Below the pieces are notes generated by a model. The model did not search any database. It was not told the origin of the DNA and was given only the letters and a program-made list of their open reading frames with translations. Shown in pieces: positions 44,019 to 52,184 of a DNA stretch of 64,000 bases. Source of the DNA: Desulfolinea sp050305405 (lineage in GTDB: Bacteria; Chloroflexota; Anaerolineae; Anaerolineales; Villigracilaceae); NCBI GenBank assembly GCA_050305405.1, contig JBNLFG010000014.1, forward strand, positions 76,936 to 140,935, read 5' to 3'. Numbering within the stretch: position 1 is the stretch's first letter; each line of letters begins with the position of its first letter. Position numbers and translations under genes: made by a program.

Positions 44019-45185
44019 TTACCTTTCGGCAGGGAGCTTTTTTTCAAGAAATTCCCCAAAATCAACCGAAATTGGTGTCACAATTTCATCCATCACTCGG
44101 GCTGCTTGTTCCTGCATTACCGGAATAAGATGCCCGTAGATGTCTAATGTTGTGCTGGTTTTGGAGTGTCCGAGAATTTTTGATACGACAATAACCGGCA
44201 CCCCATTGTTTAACATCAATGATGCAGCAGTGTGACGTAAGTCATGGAAGCGGATATCTTTGACACCAGCTTTTTTTAACTGCGCTTTGAAATCTTTGGA
44301 AATATTGCTGCCACCTAACGGTGTACCAACGGTTGAGGGAAATATCAAATTGTTTTCTTTCCAACTATCGCTAGCAGCACTTTTCAGTAACTTGCATCTT
44401 TCAAGTTGTTCTTGTAACGTTTCTAGAGTTTTTTCCCCAAGCTGGATAGTTCTACGCCCTGCGCGAGTCTTGGGTGGACGGAAAACAAGCCCTTGCTCTT
44501 TGATGCGCTGAACTTGTCGCTGAACACGAATTGTGCCACGTTGCCAATTTAGGTCAGTCCATTTAAGCGCGAGCAATTCCCCTTTGCGCATCCCTGTTTT
44601 GATAGCTAAGGTGTACAGGGCATTGTGCGGGCTTTCTTGGATTGTGATCAGGAATTGTAAAACCTCACCTTCATCAAGAAAGACCATTTCTTTCTGTTCA
44701 ATGCGGGGCAAGATCGCCCCTTGTGTTGGATTGTATCCAAGGTACCCTCGCCGGGCAGCGTCATTGAGACATTTTCGCAAAATTGCATGAACATAACGTA
44801 TAGTGCGAGCACTCGCCCCACTTTTTTGTAAAGCGAGGTAATGTGCTTCGATTCTGTTTAGATTGAGTTCGCGCAACTTTATTTTTCCAAGTTGTGGCAC
44901 GATGTAATTTTGGATAAGATGCTCATACTGCAAGCCTGTTTTTGGTGCCAACGTGCTTTTGTGAATTTCAAGCCATTGTTGGATAAAGTCTCCAAGAATG
45001 ACATTTGCTTTTTTATGCGTCATTCCTCGATCAACTTGAAGTTGGGTTTCTTTTATCCAATCCGAGCATTCCACTTTTGTGTCAAAGTTGCGAGTCAGGC
45101 GTTTCCCATCAACAGTTACAGCGGCTCGCCATCTGTTTCTATCTTTCCAGATAGAACCTTCTCTTTTGGTTCGTCTTTTCGCCAT
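44019..45185 (-). CDS. int: Tyrosine integrase of the mobile element
   Basis: 388 residues: an AP2-like arm-binding region (EGSIWKDRNRWRAAV), a SAM-like core-binding domain, and a catalytic domain with IKTGMRKGELLALKW, HDLRHTAAS and LGHSKTSTTLDIYGH containing the active Arg, His-x-x-Arg, His and Tyr. It integrates and excises the element by site-specific recombination. It reads toward the tRNA-Arg 3' end 120 bp away, the standard arrangement for tRNA-targeting elements. An excisionase-like gene precedes it. Confidence 0.95.
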   Translation of the reverse strand: MAKRRTKREGSIWKDRNRWRAAVTVDGKRLTRNFDTKVECSDWIKETQLQVDRGMTHKKANVILGDFIQQWLEIHKSTLAPKTGLQYEHLIQNYIVPQLGKIKLRELNLNRIEAHYLALQKSGASARTIRYVHAILRKCLNDAARRGYLGYNPTQGAILPRIEQKEMVFLDEGEVLQFLITIQESPHNALYTLAIKTGMRKGELLALKWTDLNWQRGTIRVQRQVQRIKEQGLVFRPPKTRAGRRTIQLGEKTLETLQEQLERCKLLKSAASDSWKENNLIFPSTVGTPLGGSNISKDFKAQLKKAGVKDIRFHDLRHTAASLMLNNGVPVIVVSKILGHSKTSTTLDIYGHLIPVMQEQAARVMDEIVTPISVDFGEFLEKKLPAER

Positions 45186-45322
45186 CTTGTTTTCCTTTCA
45201 AGGTAAATCAAGATTGGCGATCAATAGCATTGCTACTTCTATTCCATTGGTAAGGTTCCGCGTTTCTATACCAATTTTACCCCCATACATACTGTGCGTG
45301 GAATCATACCAATGACTCATTT

Positions 45323-45550
45323 TTATGATCCTGCTTCTATCAGGTTTGCATTGATGTAATTATGCAGATCAATAGGACGCACGCGTTTTGCATTCCCGAT
45401 ATTTACGGTCGGGATTTCTCTTGTTTGCATCAAACGGTATGCCATTGATTTGCTGATGTTGAGTACATCGGCGACATCTTTGGCTTTGAGAAGACGTTGC
45501 AAGAACGTATCTTCGTAAGTTTCCAGTAACTTTTCATCCATCACATTCAC
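45323..45550 (-). CDS. xis: Excisionase-like helix-turn-helix protein
   Basis: A 75-residue protein with a MerR/excisionase-type winged helix: LLKAKDVADVLNISKSMAYR followed by a wing at PTVNIGNAKRVRP. Such proteins bend DNA at attachment sites and favour excision. It lies 137 bp upstream of the integrase gene on the same strand. A regulator role is the alternative. Confidence 0.82.
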   Translation of the reverse strand: MNVMDEKLLETYEDTFLQRLLKAKDVADVLNISKSMAYRLMQTREIPTVNIGNAKRVRPIDLHNYINANLIEAGS

Positions 45551-45570
45551 CTCAGTTTGAGAAAAGAATC

Positions 45571-45600
45571 AGCCCCTGCTCAGGGCATTAGAACAGGGGC
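45571..45600 (-). terminator. Hairpin between the replication-relaxation operon and xis
   Basis: AGCCCCTG (45571-45578) pairs with CAGGGGCT (45593-45600). On the minus strand GATTCTTTTCTC follows, a modest U-tract, so it may end the transcript arriving from 45799. I see no gene in 45551-45798. Confidence 0.5.
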
Positions 45601-45798
45601 TTGTATTCAAGCCCCGATAGATCCGGCAGGACAGCTTGCCTTCCTGCCAAAACCACAACCAATGACAGGCAAGAAACAAAGATTGCACAATCACCCTCTT
45701 TGCACAGGGTCGTTGTGCGGGGCTATCCTTCCAGAATAACGCAATCCTTTTCCTTGCTCTACGGGCACTATCTGTAGAAAAATGGGTCATTTTAGAAA

Positions 45799-46743
45799 TC
45801 ATCGGATATTTCTCACCAACTGTTCGGGAATGTCGGAGCCGCCTCGCAGCCAAATCGGGCTATTCAAAACCGTCTTTGCCTGCACTTGTTCCAAGGTTGT
45901 GAAGTAGAAAACCGCAGCGTCTTTGCCCAACAAAACTTCCGTCTGTCCCTTTAGATTCAACATGCGCTTCCTGCTCTGCGTCACCACCAGCCAACGCCCC
46001 GAATTGAAGCCAAAGCGTTTTTTGTAAGCCACGCTACGCAGATATTTGATGCCAGGCACAGCCTTATTCCTGCCAAAGCGCGTCACTGGATGCGTGCCGT
46101 TATCCAACTCCAACAAGAACCTGCCGCGTACAGATGAATTCTTGACCTTCCTCAAATGATCCACCAGAACAAAGAAACCATCTGGACGAATCCCCTTCTT
46201 GCGTTTTTGGGAAACGGAAATCACATCCATATCGGTTAGAAAATCACCCTCCGCCAGCCAGCTTTCCAACTCCAAAGATGGCCAATGCTTCGCCGCTCCC
46301 TCTACTGCCAGCCGAAAATCATTCACGGCAATATCATGAGAGAGCTGGCTCCAACGTGGTTCACGCTGCCAGCGGATACCTTCTTTTCGCAAGCGTTTTT
46401 CCAGTAAGCGCATCTGATTCTCTCCGTTATTGCTTGGCTCAGGAATACTCTCATTTGCCAAATTTGCCAGATATAAAATTCCCCGCCACCCCAACCAGAC
46501 CAAAGGTTCGGGGATGGCGCGAATGCGACGTTGTTCAGGGCTTGCCCATTCCAGAAAATGATTGTGATAGAGCGCTGAGAGGCGCATTTGCATGGCTCGC
46601 TCGGAGGTATCAGCCCAAAACAAATCCTTAATCTGCCGCCTTGCCAGGAAACCATCGTGGTCGTGGATCGCTTGCAGGATTTCACTATCACGCGCCTGAA
46701 AACGCATCGCCGGGGGTGTTTTCTTTCGCTCGTATTGATTCAT
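45799..46743 (-). CDS. Replication-relaxation family protein
   Basis: 314 residues of the plasmid/ICE-associated Replic_Relax family: an N-terminal winged helix (RDSEILQAIHDHDGFLARRQIKDLF) split by a turn, an intermediate helical part and a nuclease-like C-terminal fold with IRPDGFFVL and FLLELDNGTHP. These proteins occur next to TraD-type ATPases in Gram-positive and Chloroflexota elements and are thought to act on element DNA during replication or transfer. It lies 16 bp after the TraD-like gene, in one operon. Confidence 0.8.
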   Translation of the reverse strand: MNQYERKKTPPAMRFQARDSEILQAIHDHDGFLARRQIKDLFWADTSERAMQMRLSALYHNHFLEWASPEQRRIRAIPEPLVWLGWRGILYLANLANESIPEPSNNGENQMRLLEKRLRKEGIRWQREPRWSQLSHDIAVNDFRLAVEGAAKHWPSLELESWLAEGDFLTDMDVISVSQKRKKGIRPDGFFVLVDHLRKVKNSSVRGRFLLELDNGTHPVTRFGRNKAVPGIKYLRSVAYKKRFGFNSGRWLVVTQSRKRMLNLKGQTEVLLGKDAAVFYFTTLEQVQAKTVLNSPIWLRGGSDIPEQLVRNIR

Positions 46744-46759
46744 GATCTCACTCTAGCAT

Positions 46760-48118
46760 TCAGGGCATCCATTGGGGAATGCCCTCTTCCCAATCCTGGG
46801 GTTCGTGTACTTTTGTGTTGAGTTCCTTTTTTCTTCGGGCAAAGACTTGCCCGCTGCGCCAGCGCAGCGCGTTTATTTTTTCTTTGATCTCAGGAGAATA
46901 AAGCGGATTGGGCATGAAGAAAGTCCGCTGCTTTACCGGATCAGCGTTGCCTCTTTTTCTACTCCAAAATTGTCGTTGCTCAAGATTAGCCAATTCCAAT
47001 GCCAAGCCGCTCCAACCTGCATCTTCCAAACGCAGCCTGCCAAAAAGACCACTAAAAGCCGGTCGCTGGATAAAATCCGGTGCAGGAAAGATTTCCTTTG
47101 CCAAGACCAACGCATCCCCATACCCTACCCGAAAGGCAACCACTGTTCCGGCTGTATTCAAAACGGCACGCTGTAATTGACGTGGCAGTTGATCTAAGAA
47201 TTGATGTGCCAGAGTCAATGAAAGGGCATATTTTCGGCTTTCGGAGAGAATGTCGATGATGTTATCGGTGGTGTAGTGTTGGAACTCATCCAGATAGAAA
47301 TAAAAGGGTGGACGATCCAAACGATCTGCCCTGCTCAATGCCGTCTTTTGGATATGGGCGACGATGAAGGCTGCCAAAAGTGCACTCATCCCCTCGCCCA
47401 GAATGCCTTTGGATAAATTCACCAACAGGATCATTTTTTCATCCATGATGCGGCGGAAGTTGATCGTATTGTCGCCACCAAAAATTAGGCGGATGTCAGG
47501 ATCAAAAAGCAACCTGCCAAATTTATTCAGGACTGGAGAAACCCAATGTTGGCTGTTCTTGCCCGCTTCTGGAAACTCACTTCTGAAATATTGCTGCACG
47601 GCAGGCAGGGAAACCTGCTCTAGCAATTTCTCCCGATACTCGCCATCCAGCAGAAAACGCGGCAAATCCAGCAAAGTCAACCCAAGATCAACCAAGGCTA
47701 GGAAGGTATTCGTCAAGAGCCAGACCATGCGTGGTGCTTGGGTGGTGTCCAAACCCCAAACCTTGATGCTGATATCCGTCATGTGAATCGCCAAACGCTC
47801 GGCAGAAACCTTGTCAATCTTCATCAGAGGGTTGAAGCCCACTACCCAATCCGGGTCAGTTGGATTGAAAAGGATCACCTTGTTCCACAATTCAGGATAC
47901 TCCGCAATGCGTGCGACCAGATGATCGTAAAGATCACCATGCGGGTCGATCACACCCACCCCGCGCTCTGCCAAAACGTCTTGCATGATCCATGATTCCA
48001 AAGCGCGTGACTTGCCTGTCCCAGACTGTCCAACCACATAAGTATGGGTTGCCCGTTGCCGCTCTGAAAGTGTGATCTGGTCATGCCTCATCAACCAGTT
48101 CGTCAGGAAAGTACTCAT
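46760..48118 (-). CDS. TraD/VirD4-like conjugative coupling ATPase
   Basis: 452 residues from the ATG at 48118, which shares ATGA with the end of the upstream gene and has GGAGGG ahead. Walker A is VVGQSGTGKS (Gly30 to Ser37) and Walker B is FYFYLDEFQHY, with the TraM-recognition-type C-terminal region. No membrane helices are present in it, though the three small upstream proteins have them and may anchor it. It should pump element DNA into a transfer machine. The rest of that machine (VirB4, relaxase) is not in the window. Confidence 0.85.
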   Translation of the reverse strand: MSTFLTNWLMRHDQITLSERQRATHTYVVGQSGTGKSRALESWIMQDVLAERGVGVIDPHGDLYDHLVARIAEYPELWNKVILFNPTDPDWVVGFNPLMKIDKVSAERLAIHMTDISIKVWGLDTTQAPRMVWLLTNTFLALVDLGLTLLDLPRFLLDGEYREKLLEQVSLPAVQQYFRSEFPEAGKNSQHWVSPVLNKFGRLLFDPDIRLIFGGDNTINFRRIMDEKMILLVNLSKGILGEGMSALLAAFIVAHIQKTALSRADRLDRPPFYFYLDEFQHYTTDNIIDILSESRKYALSLTLAHQFLDQLPRQLQRAVLNTAGTVVAFRVGYGDALVLAKEIFPAPDFIQRPAFSGLFGRLRLEDAGWSGLALELANLEQRQFWSRKRGNADPVKQRTFFMPNPLYSPEIKEKINALRWRSGQVFARRKKELNTKVHEPQDWEEGIPQWMP

Positions 48119-48516
48119 TCGATCCGCCCTCCCATCTGAAAATCCTGGGGCGTTTCGATCTCTTCCCATTGCGAACCGATGAAAAGACCATGACCCAACA
48201 AAAACAACCCTGTCCAAAACCCGATCTGCCAGTGAAAGGTGCCCAGCAGAATCCAGCCCAACCCCATCGACAAAGCCCCTGATGCGAATGTCCGTGTACG
48301 TTCATCGTGGATCACGTCAAACCCTGTGTAGTACATCAGATGCGGGCGCAGCCATTGAAAGAAAGCCGCATAGAGGCGATACGAGAAGCGCAGGAAACGA
48401 CGCAGGAGAGAACCCCGTCGGGTACGCCTGCCTACACCCATCAAGAGCAAAGGAATTATGGATAGACAAAGACTGCTTAAAACGGTGCTGAAAATACGCG
48501 AGAAAAAAGTAAACAT
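48115..48516 (-). CDS. Small membrane protein of the transfer operon
   Basis: 133 residues. One membrane segment is at the N-terminus (FFSRIFSTVLSSLCLSIIPL) and two more are near 80-115 (SMGLGWILLGTF and GLFLLGHGLFIG). The central part is rich in Arg and aromatic residues. I recognise no family. The ATG at 48516 is preferred because GAGGAGGT lies seven bases upstream. It overlaps both neighbours, so translation is coupled with the TraD-like ATPase. Confidence 0.7.
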   Translation of the reverse strand: MFTFFSRIFSTVLSSLCLSIIPLLLMGVGRRTRRGSLLRRFLRFSYRLYAAFFQWLRPHLMYYTGFDVIHDERTRTFASGALSMGLGWILLGTFHWQIGFWTGLFLLGHGLFIGSQWEEIETPQDFQMGGRIE

Positions 48517-48986
48517 CACTTGACCTCCTCAAACCAGCGGTCTACCTCGATCCATTCCATATCTGCTGTCACGAGGATTAGGATGGGATCAATCATTGCC
48601 ACACTCAATGCGGGGAGCAAAAAAGAACCTAAAGCAACCAAACCGCCAAGCGCCAATCCCCAGCCCAAAAGCCTGCCATCTTTCTTCCTGGCTTCCTCCT
48701 GCGGTGCTGGCAAGAGTTTCGGTGCTTCGTGCACCATCACCCAGCCTGCGGGTTGATAACCTGTCTCATAGATTGCCTGTATCCGTTCCCAAGCGTGTGC
48801 GGGCAACGCGGAGTTATCTTGCTCTGCTGGCAAAACTAGCCACTTACCCAGATGCAGGGGCTTTTCTGGCAGGGGCGCTTTTCCCAAGACGTTGAAATAC
48901 CAACCCCGTTTGCGTCCAAAGGCAATCACCTGCCTGCCGCGTTGCGAAAGCATATAAGGCTGAGCCTGTGCGATGTCTGCTATCAT
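48516..48986 (-). CDS. Transfer-operon protein with C-terminal membrane helix
   Basis: 156 residues from the ATG at 48986, with GGGGAGGGG five bases before it; an upstream extension to 49130 would read through the preceding gene. The N-terminal 100 residues are soluble, and one or two membrane helices follow (WGLALGGLVALGSFLLPALS). The function is unknown. Its ATG overlaps the previous stop by one base (TAATG). Confidence 0.68.
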   Translation of the reverse strand: MIADIAQAQPYMLSQRGRQVIAFGRKRGWYFNVLGKAPLPEKPLHLGKWLVLPAEQDNSALPAHAWERIQAIYETGYQPAGWVMVHEAPKLLPAPQEEARKKDGRLLGWGLALGGLVALGSFLLPALSVAMIDPILILVTADMEWIEVDRWFEEVK

Positions 48987-49228
48987 TAGAACCCCTCCCC
49001 GATGACCTGATCCAGCCAGAAACGAAAAGCACGCAGGGCTTCCTTCCACCCATAGCTTGCCATCCATCCAAGTACAGCAACGATGGGGCTGAACACCCAG
49101 ATCAACAGAACAGTAGGGATGATCTGCCAAAGCAGCCAGTGTCCGGCAACCACCACCACGATCCAGATCATCCGCTGTGGGATGCGGGGGCGTTGACTAA
49201 AATCCAGAGAACGATATTCTTTTTGCAT
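48986..49228 (-). CDS. Small two-helix membrane protein, first gene of the transfer operon
   Basis: 80 residues from the ATG at 49228, preceded by AAGGAG. Two hydrophobic segments are present (IWIVVVVAGHWLLWQII and VLLIWVFSPIVAVLGWM). It begins a five-gene minus-strand operon ending with the replication-relaxation gene. No family is recognised. The operon promoter must lie in 49229-49415, shared with the divergent LuxR-type gene. Confidence 0.68.
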   Translation of the reverse strand: MQKEYRSLDFSQRPRIPQRMIWIVVVVAGHWLLWQIIPTVLLIWVFSPIVAVLGWMASYGWKEALRAFRFWLDQVIGEGF

Positions 49229-49415
49229 GAAAAACTCCTTGAAATTTGTATGGTAAGGTGCCCCGAAGGGGTATAATCTTGTGTATCCAGCGGGGAAAGC
49301 TCGCCGAGTTGCCCCCATCGTATGCCTTTTTGCCCAATGAAAATATCGTCTTGGGTTGAATTTCAAGGTTGATTTTCCATAAACATGCGCTCTTTTTGCC
49401 TGAACCGAGGTTGAT

Positions 49416-50330
49416 ATGCTCAAGAAAAGTCCCCAAAAACGTCTTGAAAACCTTTCTCCCAGACAACGGGAAGTTTTGGAACTCTTTTGTCAGGGAATGC
49501 TTTACAAAGATATCGCCGCTCATCTGGTGATTGAAGAAACGACAGTGAAATCCCACATGAACGCGATCTACAAAAAACTTGGGCTTTACCATCTAACCCG
49601 TGATGAACGTGTTTTCCAGATTCGTTCTGTTTTCTGCCCTCTACTCGATGAAGCAGAAGAAGATGAAGTCCTCGACTATGAAATCATGGAAGTCGAACCT
49701 GACCCTGAACCGGTCACGCCCGAAGAAGATCGTATGCTTGTTTATGATCAGGAAGCTCTGCTTGCCCTGCGTAATCCCGGGGCCTCTTTATCCTCTCCCC
49801 CCAAAAGAAAATCCTTCATGAAGCGCGTTTTTTCAATCTTGCTCCTCTTGGTGGTTCTATGCTTAGCCATCTTCAGTGGTCTTACACTGCTCTGGCAAAG
49901 CCTGAACTCGGCAGGTGAGGGCGGTATCTCTCTCCCATTTGCCGCCCCACCTGCCTACGAAATCGAAGAGTGGCACCAGGAAGGTGATCTCTGGATTCGT
50001 CTGGTAGATTATGAAGTCCGGCATGGTTTTATCCGCCTTGATTTTGAGATTTGGAATCAAACAGATCGAGACATCTATTTCTCATGGTCTCCGCAATCCA
50101 ATTTCTCAATGACGGATAATAAAAGAAATCGCTACGAAGTTTTCAAAGGCAATACCTACGAAGAGCATGTAGAGCAAGGCGAACGCTTAACTTTCGATGG
50201 CTATGGCTACGATACCGTCTCTTTTGTAGATGACCCGCTTTATAACCCAGGTGTCACAGATCTGTACGTCACGATGGAGTACCTCTCCGACTTCAAGAAA
50301 GCGACCTTCCATATCTCTGTAGGAAAGTGA
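49416..50330 (+). CDS. Membrane-anchored LuxR-type transcription regulator
   Basis: 304 residues. Residues 10-62 are a LuxR/GerE helix-turn-helix (SPRQREVLELFCQGMLYKDI, then TTVKSHMNAIYKKL). An acidic linker follows, then a single membrane helix (about 138-160) and an extracytoplasmic beta-rich domain of about 140 residues resembling DUF4352 immunoprotective folds. It is therefore a one-component transmembrane regulator that could pass an outside signal directly to DNA. It is divergent from the transfer operon and may control it. GAGGTTGAT precedes the ATG. Confidence 0.8.
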   Translation: MLKKSPQKRLENLSPRQREVLELFCQGMLYKDIAAHLVIEETTVKSHMNAIYKKLGLYHLTRDERVFQIRSVFCPLLDEAEEDEVLDYEIMEVEPDPEPVTPEEDRMLVYDQEALLALRNPGASLSSPPKRKSFMKRVFSILLLLVVLCLAIFSGLTLLWQSLNSAGEGGISLPFAAPPAYEIEEWHQEGDLWIRLVDYEVRHGFIRLDFEIWNQTDRDIYFSWSPQSNFSMTDNKRNRYEVFKGNTYEEHVEQGERLTFDGYGYDTVSFVDDPLYNPGVTDLYVTMEYLSDFKKATFHISVGK

Positions 50331-50366
50331 CTCCCTTTCTTTTTTTCCGAGCCGCAATCCAAGAAA

Positions 50367-50458
50367 AGCTGACGGATGTTTGGCTTGTCATAGGATCACG
50401 CAGTGACTTGCAAATCTCGCGTGCGAGATGAAGTCCTTGACAAGCCAAGGTGTCAGCT
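50367..50458. repeat. Nested inverted repeats (possible oriT, recombination site or RNA)
   Basis: Three inverted repeats lie inside one another: AGCTGAC/GTCAGCT (50367-50373 with 50452-50458), TTGGCTTGTCA/TGACAAGCCAA (50380-50390 with 50438-50448), and ATCTCGC/GCGAGAT (50414-50420 with 50423-50429). All are perfect. It follows the LuxR-type gene on the mobile element. Confidence 0.7.
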
Positions 50459-50575
50459 AAAATTGGCGGCAGGATCGGGAAAGGGAAAAGTGCGTCCCTG
50501 CCCCTCCCCCGCACATTGTCCAAGATGGGTACCCTGTTTAAGATAAGCAAACATGGGTTGGGTGGGCGGGGAAGG

Positions 50576-50601
50576 AAAAAAGAGCCGCGTAGCAGGCTCT
50601 T
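50576..50601 (-). terminator. Rho-independent terminator of the candidate RNA
   Basis: On the minus strand AAGAGCC, an 8-base loop and GGCTCTT are followed by a T-run (TTTT, six T in all counting the stem end). No minus-strand protein gene is clearly upstream. Confidence 0.75.
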
Positions 50602-50890
50602 CCGATCACGCCACAGGGCAGAGGGTGCGGGAGATGCCCTGGGGTGTGGCGTGTCGCGGCGAAGACAGCGACCACCAACGCGCTAGTGAAGAGCAGAGTG
50701 TGACGCAGTCTCTTTCTGGTTGGAACGGGAGCCGCGCATTCAGGGCAAGATGCGGTGGCATCGCGGTCTGATGACAAGGGAACCTCGTGACGACGTTTAG
50801 GAGATCTCGAGGCGCAGGGTTGGTGGTCGGGGTCGATCACAGACAGCGATCTGTGGCGCAACCCGACACGCCCTGACTTGTTGAGTTGGG
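50576..50890 (-). ncRNA. Candidate multi-stem structured RNA
   Basis: The region has no convincing gene but many stems. Nested long-range pairs are GGCGTGTCG (50648-50656) with CGACACGCC (50864-50872), and CGACCACCAAC (50669-50679) with GTTGGTGGTCG (50819-50829). Local hairpins are CAGGGCA/TGCCCTG (50614-50620 with 50635-50641), CACAGA/TCTGTG (50838-50843 with 50850-50855) and an imperfect one around 50731-50759. On the minus strand the segment ends in a strong terminator (50576-50601), which fixes the likely strand. The 5' end and promoter are not located. An open frame of 120 codons covers the same bases; I regard it as less likely. Confidence 0.5.
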
Positions 50891-51542
50891 AGGTCTGCAA
50901 GGATTGGTGTTGGTTTTGACGGCTTTACAGGCAAAAATACACGAGTCCTGGCACCGGCTTCCCCGAAATAAGGCAGTTCTCCCGTCTCAAGCCGAAGCCT
51001 CGATGGTTGAAGGATTGAGAAACCCCTTCGGAGCAAACGAAGAACTCTCTGAAGGGGGCTTTGAATAGCTTCCACTGTGCTTTTTAGGTCTTCGCACTTA
51101 TAAGAAAATGGTTGTTTGGGGAGATGAAAACGGGCAAAATACCGATTTTCCATCCTTCTTGATGTCTCTCCCCTACTTTTCCACATAAAGCTTTTATAGC
51201 GCCGATTTTTGAAATTGCCGCTTGACCACAGGCGAGTCCAAATCTATATTAATTTTGCTACGCAAAATTCGTTAGGCTAAAGCCTGGGTTATAAGTTGGC
51301 TTAGCTTTACCAATTAGATTTCAGACGACGCCTTGGGGTTTTTCTTCGAGGCGTTTTCTTTTACCTCGTACCCCTGCTCTTCTTTTTTCTCGAGCGGCGC
51401 GACCACAAACCTCCTTCGTTCGGACTTCTCCTAGGACGTAGTTGTCTCGTTACAACAGACGTCATCTCTACTTCAGTTTATGGGTTTATACGATAATCCC
51501 GTTAAAAAAAGACTCGTGCAAGAGGGAAAATGCAATAGAGAC
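50891..51542. other. Non-coding stretch with hairpins, no clear gene
   Basis: No frame here has a domain or a good ribosome site. Structures visible are CCCCTTC/GAAGGGG (around 51033-51058), a perfect AATTTTGC/GCAAAATT hairpin (51250-51268), and a plus-strand terminator (51328-51362). The area lies between the RNA-like structure and the iterons, so it may be part of an element replication or control region. Confidence 0.5.
51328..51362 (+). terminator. Plus-strand terminator without an obvious upstream gene
   Basis: ACGCCT (51328-51333) pairs with AGGCGT (51349-51354), followed by TTTTCTTTT. It could end a small plus-strand RNA or read-through from the LuxR-type gene. Confidence 0.55.
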
Positions 51543-51638
51543 ATACAGCAATATTGTCATACAACCGTATTGCAATACAGTCATATTGTCGTACAGCAAT
51601 ATTGTCATATTGCAATATTTTCTTATTGCTTTATTGCA
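51543..51638. repeat. Six tandem 16-bp iterons
   Basis: Units start at 51543, 51559, 51575, 51591, 51607 and 51623, each 16 bp, with approximate consensus ATACAGCAATATTGTC. The array lies downstream of the small partition gene and the same units recur inside that gene. It is a candidate centromere (parS-like) or replication origin. Confidence 0.8.
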
Positions 51639-51800
51639 ACTTGGCGTGCAAAAACTCAAAAAGCATTTTCCAGTAGCTCTCCCCAAAAAAGAGTGAAATT
51701 CAATCCAGAGTGAAAGAACAAAAGCAAACGATTTCAAGATGAAACTTACGCAGAGACCACAACCTACACGGTGTTATCAAGGAAAAAGAAAAAAATGGGG

Positions 51801-52184
51801 TTACTTAATCGCCTCGATCAAAGCTAGCAGCTCGATTTTATTTGTACTCAGATTCTTTTCAAAGAACTTCATTCCTAGACGCACAATATCCGCCTGATTG
51901 ACGCGCCGTTGGGGAAGCTCCTTGCTGAGTTGGTAAGCGGTGTCTTTGAGCCATTCCACTTCTTCCTCGGTAAAGCGAAAAGTCTGCGCTTTCTGCGTGC
52001 TCTGCCGCAAAGCCTTGATTTCTTTTTCGTCGAGTTGCAATATTGCAATATTGTCATATTGCTTTATTGCAGTAGTCGGAGCGACTTCCTTGGGGTGTAC
52101 GGGGGGAGCAGGTTTGTCAAAAAAACGGCTCTTGCCGTGTAATTCGTTGAAGATGCCCTCGGTGTTGAGTTTCGTTTTGCTCAT
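51801..52184 (-). CDS. ParB-like partner (putative centromere-binding protein)
   Basis: 127 residues, basic and helical, overlapping the end of parA by four bases. The C-terminal part (FRFTEEEVEWLKDTAYQLSK, then NQADIVRLGMKFF) resembles the helical DNA-binding half of small partition proteins. No classic ParB nuclease motif is present, so it fits type Ib partners that bind iterons. Residues about 38-51 (AIKQYDNIAILQL) are encoded by two 16-bp iterons, so the DNA repeat has entered the reading frame. Confidence 0.72.
   Translation of the reverse strand: MSKTKLNTEGIFNELHGKSRFFDKPAPPVHPKEVAPTTAIKQYDNIAILQLDEKEIKALRQSTQKAQTFRFTEEEVEWLKDTAYQLSKELPQRRVNQADIVRLGMKFFEKNLSTNKIELLALIEAIK
52040..52071. 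repeat. Two 16-bp iterons inside the partition partner gene
   Basis: ATATTGCAATATTGTC (52040-52055) and ATATTGCTTTATTGCA (52056-52071) match units 5 and 6 of the array at 51543-51638 and keep the same 16-bp period. Confidence 0.75.

Noticed and set aside
45569..45853. 94-codon minus-strand frame overlapping the replication-relaxation gene
   Set aside because: Overlaps a hairpin and the real gene end; no domain.
50538..50900. 120-codon minus-strand open frame with a CPEC pair and a hydrophobic stretch
   Set aside because: It begins with TTG without a ribosome site and runs through a strong terminator; the nested stems explain the region better. It is kept as the alternative to the RNA call.
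51543..51638. CRISPR array
   Set aside because: The 16-bp units are contiguous, without spacers, and no cas gene is present.
51442..51696. 84-codon plus-strand open frame
   Set aside because: Most of it is the 16-bp iteron array read as codons; it has no domain or ribosome site.
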